Origin: Stigonema ocellatum SAG 48.90 = DSM 106950
GTDB lineage: Bacteria; Cyanobacteriota; Cyanobacteriia; Cyanobacteriales; Nostocaceae
Direction: 5' to 3'
NCBI GenBank assembly: GCA_016903675.1
Contig: JADQBA010000040.1
Coordinates: forward strand, 1 to 64,000
DNA length: 64,000 nt
Made by a program: the position numbers and the translations under genes. Each line of letters begins with the position of its first letter. The stretch's first letter is position 1. The notes beneath the pieces are model-generated. The model saw only the letters and a program-made list of their open reading frames with translations, had not been told where the DNA came from and made no database searches. Of the stretch, positions 35,739 through 44,200 are shown in pieces.

Positions 35739-36485
35739 ATGGCTAAATTTCTCTTTGTCACTGATTTAGATAACACCCTTGTGGGCGATGACAATGCGCT
35801 GATAGAGTTGTACGATCGCTTGCAGAAACACCGTGAAGAATACGGCACTAAGATTGTTTATGCCACAGGGCGATCGCCCATTCTGTATCAAGAACTGAAA
35901 AAGGAAAAAAATCTTTTAGACCCAGACGCCCTCATCTTAGCTGTGGGAACGGAAATTTACACCAATGGTAGTCATACTCCTGACTCAGCTTGGTCAGAAG
36001 AACTCTCACCAGGGTGGAATCGTAACCTCGTAGTGGCTATCACTACTCATTTTTCTGAGTTGGTTCCGCAACCAGACTCGGAACAGCGTCCCTTCAAGGT
36101 GAGTTTTTTCCTTGAGCAAACAAAAGCAGTTAAAATTATACCACAACTGGAGTCAGATTTGCAAAAATCAGGTTTAAATGTAAAGTTAATCTACAGTAGT
36201 GGTATAGACCTTGACATCGTACCCCGTAGCAGCGATAAAGGTCAAGCAGTACAGTTTCTTCGCCAAAAGTGGAAATTTGTAGCAGAGAAGACGGTTGTTT
36301 GTGGGGATTCTGGCAATGATATTGCTTTATTTGCCGTTGGGGTAGAAAGGGGAGTTATAGTAGGCAATGCTCGTCCTGAGTTACTCCAATGGCACAATGA
36401 AAATCCTGCTGACTACCACTACCTGGCAAAAGATTTTTGTGCAGGTGGAATACTAGAAGGTCTGAAACATTTTGGGTTCTTATGA
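35739..36485 (+). CDS. Sucrose-phosphate phosphatase-like HAD hydrolase
   Basis: 248 residues. Type IIB HAD fold: motif I VTDLDNTLVGDD, motif II YATGRSP, a cap with LAVGTEIYTN, motif III Lys in SDKGQAVQFL, and motif IV VVCGDSGNDIALF. This matches cyanobacterial sucrose-6-phosphate phosphatases, which finish sucrose synthesis; the related mannosylglycerate or glucosylglycerol phosphatases are alternatives. It ends with an ATGA overlap with ruvA, so the two are translationally coupled, a combination without obvious metabolic logic. Confidence 0.85.
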   Translation: MAKFLFVTDLDNTLVGDDNALIELYDRLQKHREEYGTKIVYATGRSPILYQELKKEKNLLDPDALILAVGTEIYTNGSHTPDSAWSEELSPGWNRNLVVAITTHFSELVPQPDSEQRPFKVSFFLEQTKAVKIIPQLESDLQKSGLNVKLIYSSGIDLDIVPRSSDKGQAVQFLRQKWKFVAEKTVVCGDSGNDIALFAVGVERGVIVGNARPELLQWHNENPADYHYLAKDFCAGGILEGLKHFGFL

Positions 36486-37117
36486 TTAGTTATCTTAAAG
36501 GCATTGTTGCTGGTATCCAAAACAACAGCGGTCATCGCTACATCCTGACTGTGGAGGTGAATGGGTTGGGGTATGATTTGCAAATTCCCGCAAGACTGGC
36601 GCAGCAATTGCCAAACTCGGGAGGAGAAGTCCAAGTCTTTACCCATTTCCAAATTAGAGAAGAGGTGCCATTACTTTATGGCTTTGGTTCGCCAGGAGAA
36701 CGAGATATATTTCGCCACTTCTTGAGTGTCAGTGGTATTGGTGCAGCTTTGGCGATCGCCCTGTTGGACACTCTGGAAATACCAGATTTAGTCCAAGCGA
36801 TCATCACTGGCAATACTCAATTATTAATTCAAGCCCCTGGTGTTGGCAAGAAAACCGCAGAACGTATCTGTTTAGAACTAAAAAGTAAGTTGATTGAGTG
36901 GCGTAAGACAGCAGGATTTTTCGTCGCCACAGGTGGTCCAGCACCAGGGATTCTCGAAGAGGTGCAAATGACCCTCTTAGCTTTGGGCTACACTGCGAAT
37001 GAAGTCAGTCACGCCTTGCATGTGGTCAGTGAAAACATTGGACTGTCTAAAGATGCCCATGTGGAAGAGTGGATTAAACAGGCGATCGCGCATCTTAGTA
37101 CTGAGTACAGTCAATGA
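36482..37117 (+). CDS. ruvA: Holliday junction branch migration protein RuvA
   Basis: 211 residues from the ATG at 36482, which overlaps the phosphatase stop. An OB-fold N-domain (MISYLKGIVAGIQ to VFTHFQIREEVPLLYGF), then the two helix-hairpin-helix motifs (FLSVSGIGAALAIALL and LLIQAPGVGKKTAERI) and a C-terminal three-helix domain (LEEVQMTLLALGYTANEV) for RuvB contact. As a tetramer it binds four-way junctions and drives branch migration with RuvB. Neither ruvB nor ruvC is adjacent. Confidence 0.96.
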   Translation: MISYLKGIVAGIQNNSGHRYILTVEVNGLGYDLQIPARLAQQLPNSGGEVQVFTHFQIREEVPLLYGFGSPGERDIFRHFLSVSGIGAALAIALLDTLEIPDLVQAIITGNTQLLIQAPGVGKKTAERICLELKSKLIEWRKTAGFFVATGGPAPGILEEVQMTLLALGYTANEVSHALHVVSENIGLSKDAHVEEWIKQAIAHLSTEYSQ

Positions 37118-37196
37118 ATTATGAATTATGAATTATGAAGTGTATTGGGGGGGTGACGATGAAAAAATTTGACTACCAAGCATGAAAATTTCTCTT

Positions 37197-37234
<38 letters not shown>

Positions 37235-37235
37235 T

Positions 37236-37916
37236 TCATTTTAAACTCGAAGCTTGCCTTCCGCCTAGGCGTTGTTCTTGCGCCGCTGGTAATATATTGA
37301 CGGAGATAGTTGCATATGGGCCTTGTTTTTGACCAATCATGATCAAGCGAATAAAATCAGCTAAGCCTTCCACCAATCGAGAATTACGTAAAACACCAGA
37401 ATCTACTGGTGAAAATCCTATCTCAAGAGCCAGCTGCATGACTATTTTTCTGGCTTCCTCATCATCCCCTGCAACAAAGACAGAAACTCCATAATCCTTA
37501 AGTGGTTCAGGTGCTAATTCAAACACTTCCTGTGCCATGGTATTAAAAGCTTTTACCACACGGGCATTCGGCACATCTTTGGCCAGCTTTTGGGCTAGCG
37601 ATTCTACTATTGCCGGATAAGCAAATCCTTCAGGAATATCCTGATTATTACAATCAACGATCACTTTACCATTGAGAACTTCAGGATTCGATAACAATTC
37701 TGTTGGCATTATCCCGCGTGCTGTCCACAAAATGACATCGGCAAACACCGCAGCTTCATCATTTGTCCCACCTTGCGTTCCACCTCCTGCGAACTCAGCA
37801 GCAGCTTTTCCTTTTTCGACATCACGGGAGCCAAAAAATACTTGATGTCCTTGTTCTGCCCAGAGAATGCCTAAAGACCGTCCCATATTTCCACTACCAA
37901 TGATTCCAATTTTCAT
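37236..37916 (-). CDS. F420-dependent NADP reductase-like oxidoreductase
   Basis: 226 residues from the ATG at 37916; a longer frame to 37985 adds a low-complexity leader. A Rossmann fold opens with MKIGIIGSGNMGRSLGILWA (GxGxxG), then FFGSRDVEKGKAA, which suits NADP(H) binding by the Arg after the second strand. VFADVILWTARG and IVDCNNQ follow. A later RVVKAFNTMAQ segment matches the F420:NADP oxidoreductase family used by cyanobacteria that lack F420, so a different substrate is probable. Convergent with ruvA. Confidence 0.82.
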   Translation of the reverse strand: MKIGIIGSGNMGRSLGILWAEQGHQVFFGSRDVEKGKAAAEFAGGGTQGGTNDEAAVFADVILWTARGIMPTELLSNPEVLNGKVIVDCNNQDIPEGFAYPAIVESLAQKLAKDVPNARVVKAFNTMAQEVFELAPEPLKDYGVSVFVAGDDEEARKIVMQLALEIGFSPVDSGVLRNSRLVEGLADFIRLIMIGQKQGPYATISVNILPAAQEQRLGGRQASSLK

Positions 37917-38670
37917 CACTGGATATCTCCTACAAAAAACATATTTCTCTGTATTGATTGTATAATTTTTAGTACAGCGTTTCAAATTCGTAGCGTTTTG
38001 GTTCGTAGTTGCGCTTTAGCGCCTTAGCGCAACTACGAGCGATAGATGTCATTTTTATTTAGAGAACAGACAAACCCCCGCAAACATTCGCTCAGTTTTC
38101 TTAGCCTATCACTGATGCCTCTATATGCATTAACGCGGAATGGTCGTTTCAGACTTGTAGGGGCGCAGCGGCCTTGCGGAGGTGGGTGATGATGGTTCTC
38201 ATTCTTTAAAAAATCAAATGTTGAGGCGCTCTTAATTCCCACATCATATCTGATGATTTATGTCAATGCCTAATTATTATATTTCTTCAAAAACTCAATG
38301 ACTTTTTTTTGTAATAATTGATAAATTTCTGGAAAATTACTGTTTGAAATAAAATTAATATTTGAAATATTTATGATTACTATACATAGGTTGGTCATGA
38401 ACAAGTATCATAATAAATCTAATGACCAGCTAATAACCCGCAAATATAAATTATCTGACCTGCTTGCAAGACCATTAGGGATACGCAAAAACTACATACA
38501 AAACCCCTAGTGTGCTTGGTATACAAGGGATTTTGCTGTTTATCCAACTAAATAAAATGATGGAAATTCATGACATTATATTGGTTAATTGTCAACCAGC
38601 TAAAAGCAGTTATTTTAGATATGATTGTTCAGTCTAAGGGATCGTGAAAAAATAAATCGGATGTTTTTTA
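37917..38670. other. AT-rich non-coding region with one palindrome
   Basis: No gene. A GTAGTAGCGC-family palindrome lies at 38004-38037 (arms CGTAGTTGCGCT and AGCGCAACTACG). The rest is unusually AT-rich. It leads into the decayed-gene zone. Confidence 0.5.
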
Positions 38671-38805
38671 ATGAACAATCACATCTCCAGTTTGCGTAAC
38701 CGTTCTGGGGTGAATCAAAATATACCTTAGGATAGTGTTTCTGAAGAACAAATTGGTGATAAAGTCAAATCTGTAATTTTACAAAGTAAAAAAGGATGGG
38801 AGTAA
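38671..38805 (+). pseudogene. Small decayed gene with one in-frame TAG
   Basis: The frame begins MNNHISSLRNRSGVNQNIP, hits TAG, then continues open as DSVSEEQIGDKVKSVILQS to a TAA at about 38803. One point change (e.g. CAG to TAG) would restore a 45-residue protein. No family is recognised. The next frame begins 4 nt later. Confidence 0.35.
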
Positions 38806-38806
38806 C

Positions 38807-38923
38807 GTGACAGAGAGTAAACTAAAACATTTTTGTTTGCAACTTATTCCTAAATGCATGATTCCCGAGCAGGTTAGATTTCGTGAGAATCTATTTAAGA
38901 CGTTGACCATCCGCAATATGTGA
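38807..38923 (+). CDS. Short unidentified frame with good Shine-Dalgarno
   Basis: 38 residues from GTG, preceded by GGGAG at a suitable spacing. Begins MTESKLKHFCLQLIPKCMIP and stops at TGA 38921. It may be the truncated start of a longer gene. No family is recognised; whether it is expressed is open. Confidence 0.3.
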   Translation: MTESKLKHFCLQLIPKCMIPEQVRFRENLFKTLTIRNM

Positions 38924-39131
38924 TAGTATAATCGCCCCAAAATAGACAACATTAATTGATTGGGTGAGGATTTGCAATCGCTGTTAAATCAGAATCTTTC
39001 TATAGCGGTTCTCGTTTGAGTGAAATACAGGATATGGAAAGATAATGAAAGTCCATAACACAGAGCATCTAGGATAAACGTAGTTTTTTAAAAATTACTA
39101 CAACTGTATATCCGGATATCCGGAAAAAAAC

Positions 39132-39443
39132 CTGAAAAAAATATGACTGGGGTGTTTAGCCACGATGGTGGCAATGTGGATTGCTGTAAGCCCTGCACTA
39201 GCTGCTGATAGCAACACTGCCAATAGCAACAATTCAGAACCCACCACCGGATGTACACAAGAGGGATTTTTTCCAGATCCAACATCATGTACAAGTTTCT
39301 GCTGATGCGTTCGCAACGCAAATGATAATACTTTTATGGTGTATACCTTTCAGTGTGCGGAAGGCACTGATATTTGGTGTAAAAGTTTAGAAAATTGTAG
39401 CTTTTATTACCAGTGTCCAAAAAGTTGTAAGTCTGATTTTTGA
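39132..39443 (+). pseudogene. Decayed secreted chitin-binding-like (CBM14-type) protein
   Basis: One frame is interrupted twice by TGA (39144 and 39303). Between and after them it reads WIAVSPALAADSN (signal-peptide end), CTQEGFFPDPTSCTSFC, then CVRNANDNTFMVYTFQC and AEGTDIWC, with Cys spacing and GFFPDP resembling a peritrophin-A/CBM14 domain. The second TGA falls where relatives often have Arg (CGA to TGA), the first where a Trp would suit a signal peptide start. The rest of the frame is clean to TGA 39441. Secretion and sugar binding are inferred for the ancestor only. Confidence 0.55.
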
Positions 39444-39592
39444 GCGAGCAAAATATCATCGCTCTGACTGTTTCCAGTGGGATGGAAGGGTGGCTACCAA
39501 AAAATAATCCTTTCGGGATGCAATATTGCAAAAGGTTCTTTTACCTGAGTTGAAAAAACGCGGTAAAGCTCTTGTCGTGTAAGCATAAACAT

Positions 39593-39826
39593 ATGACCCA
39601 GCTATACAATGCAGTTGTATTAATCACTGGTGCATCTGGTGGCTTTGGAAAGGAACTAATGCGACAGTTGTTAGAGGCTGGCAGTCGATTGATTTTAACG
39701 GATCTGGATGCAACAGTTATGCGTGCCACGATTCAAGGAATTCTTCAGAATAAATTGCATATATATCCAGATGCAATGGCTAAGATGATTCATGTTTTGA
39801 CTTGCCTAAATTATTTAAAAATCTGA
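39593..39826 (+). pseudogene. Short-chain dehydrogenase with internal deletion
   Basis: 77 residues. The N-terminus is a clear SDR Rossmann start (VVLITGASGGFGKELMRQLL, then LILTDLD); it jumps to what looks like the C-terminal end of the same family (TIQGILQNKLHIYPDAM). The catalytic Ser-Tyr-Lys core, about 150-170 residues, is missing. The frame survives the deletion, so a short protein may be made but it cannot be an enzyme. Confidence 0.7.
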
Positions 39827-39882
39827 ACACGTATAAAAAGTTGTAATTTTCAACCTCTAAAATTGAGTGGAGAAAACGTAAA

Positions 39883-40989
39883 ATGGGTTGGGAAAATTTG
39901 AGTAATCATTTAAACTTTTCTGGAGGCCCTGGAGCATTACCTGACTCAGTGCTAAAAGTTACTCAAGCAGCCATAATGAATGTGCCGGAAGTCGGCTTAT
40001 CGGTTCTAGGTATCAGTCATCGATCCGATTGGTTTCGCGATGTAGTAGATGAGACGGAAAAGAATTTGCGGGAATTACTCCGAGTCCCGAAGGATTATCA
40101 TATTCTTTTTTTACAAGGAGGTAGCAGTCTACAGTTTTCCATGATTCCCATGAATTTCTTACATGGAAACAAAAAAATTGCGGAGTACATTGTGTCTGGT
40201 TACTGGAGTGCTAAAGCAGTGCGTGACGCAAGCATTGAAGGGGAAGTACGGGTGGTGTGGGATGGAAGAGTTAGCGGTTATAACCGATTGCCAGCAGCTT
40301 CCGAACTAGTACTTTCGTCGGAAGCTGCCTATTTACACTATGTCTCGAACGAAACAGTGGAGGGAGTACAGTTTTCTTACCTGCCTGGGATGTCTGATGT
40401 ACCGTTAATTTGTGATATGTCTTCAGATTTTTTATCTCAGCCAATACAAGTTGACCGTTATGCATTAATACATGCCCACGCACAAAAAAATCTAGGGCCA
40501 GCGGGTGTCACAGTGGTGATACTTCGAGATGATCTTCTCCTGAGAATTCCGTCTGGTTTACACACCATGTTAGATTACCGTACCCATATTAAAAGTAAGT
40601 CAATTTACAATACACCTCCAGTGTTTGCCCTGTATGTAGTGATGCAAGTTAGCCGTTGGCTACGGAAAGACATTGGTGGATTGGCAGCAATGGGAGAGAT
40701 TAACCAAGCCAAGGCAGCCACTCTTTATAAAGTGCTTGATGAAAGCGGAGGATTTTATCGAGGTCATGCTATTCGGGAGGATCGCTCGCTGATGAATGTT
40801 ACGTTTCGGTTAGCCGACCCCGATTTAGAGCCTCTATTTCTCAAAACCGCACTAGAAAATGGATTTTATGGCTTGGATGGACACCGTTCAATCGGAGGTT
40901 TGCGGGCATCACTTTACAATGCTGTCACTCAGTCTGGAGTAGAGGCTCTCGCTACGTTTATGGTTGACTTCCAGCAACGCTACGGTTGA
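39883..40989 (+). CDS. serC: Phosphoserine aminotransferase-like PLP enzyme (SerC family)
   Basis: 368 residues, normal length. Fold type I aminotransferase: NFSGGPGALPDSVL at the N-terminus, LFLQGGSSLQFSMIPMN, the cofactor-binding ICDMSSDFLSQP, and the Schiff-base Lys202 in HAQKNLGPAG. The canonical reaction is glutamate-dependent amination of 3-phosphohydroxypyruvate to phosphoserine. It sits 255 bp upstream of the PKS on the same strand as the cluster, so it may supply an amine to the assembly line, or it may be the housekeeping enzyme. Starts with an SD-like GGAG 12 nt before ATG. Confidence 0.88.
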   Translation: MGWENLSNHLNFSGGPGALPDSVLKVTQAAIMNVPEVGLSVLGISHRSDWFRDVVDETEKNLRELLRVPKDYHILFLQGGSSLQFSMIPMNFLHGNKKIAEYIVSGYWSAKAVRDASIEGEVRVVWDGRVSGYNRLPAASELVLSSEAAYLHYVSNETVEGVQFSYLPGMSDVPLICDMSSDFLSQPIQVDRYALIHAHAQKNLGPAGVTVVILRDDLLLRIPSGLHTMLDYRTHIKSKSIYNTPPVFALYVVMQVSRWLRKDIGGLAAMGEINQAKAATLYKVLDESGGFYRGHAIREDRSLMNVTFRLADPDLEPLFLKTALENGFYGLDGHRSIGGLRASLYNAVTQSGVEALATFMVDFQQRYG

Positions 40990-41243
40990 TGACACCTAAT
41001 ACGGATTTTATATAGCAATCCTATTTGAGATCCGAACAAGGGGGACAAGGGGGACAAGGAGGACAAGGAGGACAAGGAAGACAAGGAGGACAAGGGGGAC
41101 AAGCCGCTACGCGGAAATTCAAAATTCAAAACAATGCGTGACTTTTGACTTTTGACTTCCCCTTTGGGGCGGGTGTTTGTAACTCCTACACGGATTGCTA
41201 TATAAGTAACAATTTTTTGACAAAACAACGAACTTTACTGAAA
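40990..41243. repeat. Nonamer GGACAAGGA array with dispersed repeat
   Basis: Seven 9-bp units of the form GGGGGACAA/GGAGGACAA run from about 41040 to 41103. They are followed by the CCGCTACGCGG palindrome and GACTTTTGACTTTTGAC. The set matches 28690-28860 in reverse. The PKS promoter must lie in or after it. Confidence 0.8.
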
Positions 41244-44200
41244 ATGGATATTGAACCCATAGCAATAATTGGTATTGGATGTCGTTTTCCAAGTGCAATT
41301 AATCCGGAAGCTTTTTGGCATCTGCTCTACAATCAGGTTGATGCGATCGCCCCAATTCCATGCGACCGTCAGAATCTACATTCTTGCTTTCTCCCAAGGG
41401 CTACTTCACAGCAAGCGCAACTTGTAGAAGGTGGTTTTTTAGAACAAATAGATCAGTTTGATCCACAGTTCTTTAGCATTTCCCCTAAAGAAACTGTCAG
41501 CATCGATCCTCAACAACGGCTGTTACTGGAAGTGGCGTGGGAAGCGCTTGAAGATGCTTCTTTAGTTCCTCAAAAACTCTCAGGAAGCACAACAGGAGTT
41601 TTTGTAGGCATTGGTGGCTCCGATTACTACGAAATGTTGGCAGAGTCCCGCACAATTAATGGCTACGCTGTCGCTGGCAATGTCAGCAGTATTGCCGCCA
41701 ACCGTATTTCCTACACATTTAACTTTACCGGACCTTCTTTGTCAATTAACACGGCTTGTTCCTCTTCTTTAGTAGCAGTTCATCTTGCTTGTGAAAGTTT
41801 GCGTAGCAAGGAATCTAGCTTGGCTTTAGCCGCAGGCACGAATCTCTTGCTCATACCCGAACTGACAGCAAGTTTAAAAAACGCAGGATTGATCTCGCCC
41901 ACAGGACGTTGCAAAGCCTTTGATGCTCAAGCCGATGGCTTGGTACGTAGTGAAGGAGTTGGTGTTGTGGTGCTGAAGTTGCTGTCTGAAGCTTTGGCAG
42001 ATGGTGATGGCATTTATGCTGTCATCCGAGGTAGTGCAGTCAACAACGATGGACGTACTACTGGACTGGGTTCTCCCAATCTCCAAGCACAAGAAAAGCT
42101 ACTACGGCAAGCTTATCAAAATGCTGGGATTTCACCAAACTCAGTACAGTATGTTGAAGCACAAGGTACTGGAACTTTGTTGGGGGATGCCATCGAACTA
42201 AAAGCCCTGGCAACTGTTCTAGGAGCAAATCGCCCTCTAGGAGATAAATGTCGGATTGGTTCGGTAAAAACCAATATCGGACATTCAGAGGCCGCTAGTG
42301 GAATTGCCGGATTGATTAAAGTGGCGTTATCCCTCAAACATGGAGAAATTCCGCCTAGCTTGCATTTCCAACAGCCAAATCCGAATGTGGCGTTAGATAA
42401 ACTGCCTCTGCAAGTCCAGAAAACCCAGGAACCTTGGCCAAGCGATCGCCCCCAGATTGCAGGTGTAAGTGCCTTTGGCTTTGGCGGTACGAACGTCCAT
42501 ATAGTGATGGAGGCAGCACCCAATCTAGTCGTAGAATCCTCTGTGGCTAATCGCCCCCTACATGTCTTGACCTTATCTGCCAAAACAACAACGGCATTGC
42601 GAGCATTAGCCCAACGTTATCACGAGTTTCTGGTTAATCATCCTGATGTGTCAATTGCCGATGTTTGTTTTAGTGCCAATACTGGCAGAACCTCATTTAA
42701 CCATCGGCTCGCTGTTACTGGGGATTCTACAGCACAATTTGCAGAACGTCTGGAAGCGTTTGCATTGTCTGGACAGTCTGCCGGATTAGTGAGTGGTTTT
42801 GTCAAGCCTAAGAAAATACCCAAGATTGGATTTTTGTTTAGTGGCTTGAGTAACTACACACTAGGACTAGACCGTCAACTGTACGAACAAGCACCCACCT
42901 TCCGCCGAGTACTGGATCGCTGTAATGCGATCGCTCAGCCATTGCTCGGAAAGTCCCTGCTTGATATTCTCTATTCCCTCAATACCCCGGAAAACTCTAC
43001 CAATAAAGTATATTCTGATTCAGAATTATTTATAGCATCATTTGCGCTGCAAGTAGCACTTTACGAATTGTGGAAAGCTTGGGGAATTGCACCCACAGTC
43101 GTTATGGGAACAAGCATAGGAGAGTATGCGGCTGCCTATGTTGCTGGCTTGTTCAGTCTGGAAGAAGCACTCACGATGGTAATCTCTGGACAGGGGCATA
43201 TCCAATCTGAAAACTCAAAGGGGACGATGGTTGGCGTGCTTGCAGATGAACAGCGAGTGGCGGCTGCAATTCAACCGTACGGAGATCGGGTTGCCATTGG
43301 CTTCTTTGGCGGGCCGCAAATTGTAATTTCCGGTCAGCAAGAGGTAGTTGATGCAGTTGTGGCAGATTTCAAAGCAGAAGGAGTCAAAACTATTCGCTGG
43401 GACACATCCTATGCCTATCATTCCCCTCTGATGAAATCGCTGGAGATTGATTTTGCCCAGTATAAATCAAATTATACCCCCTCTCCTCCTCAAATTCCCT
43501 TAATTTCTGGTACTACAGGACGGCTGTCTGATGATGCGATAACTTCCATGGAGTATTGGACAAGTATTATCCGTGAACCCGTGAGATTTTCAACGGGGAT
43601 TCAAACCATGCATGAGCAAGGAGTGACAGTATTTGTCGAGATTGGGCCAAAATCCAGTTCATTGTCGATGGGTATGCGTTGTCTACCTGAAGGGGCCGGG
43701 ATTTGGTTGCCAAGTTTACGTCCGGGGCAATCCAGTTGGCAGCAGTTGTTGTCCAATTTGGCACAACTTTATGTTTTAGGAGTACCTGTTGATTGGTCAG
43801 GCTTTGATCGCGACTATCCCCGCCATCGTCTACAATTACCCACCTATCCTTTTGAGCGACAAAGTTATTGGCTCAACAGCGATCGCTCGACTCATTCTGC
43901 ACTACCTAGACACTCTTTGGTTTCCACCTTACTTGAGCGAGGAGATACAGAACAGATTGCTCAACTTTTTGCCCAAACCGAACAATTTTCGCTCCAGCAA
44001 GTGCAACTCATACCGCAACTACTCAGCGCCTTAGTTCGGCATCACCAAGCAACTGCATTCTCAAATTACGAGGATGAATCTTCTCAGACTATTTCGGATG
44101 TACTTGTTCCTGAGGTGACCGTTGTTGAATCTACAATTGCGTTAACGCGATCGCAACTTGCCGTATCTCCAGCAGAACAGCAGCAATTGCTTAAAGATTA

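Noticed and set aside
39132..39443. Selenocysteine readthrough of the two TGA codons
   Set aside because: There is no SECIS-like hairpin or Sec machinery in the window; nonsense mutation is simpler.
41040..41103. CRISPR array from the nonamer repeats
   Set aside because: The repeats are head to tail with no unique spacers.
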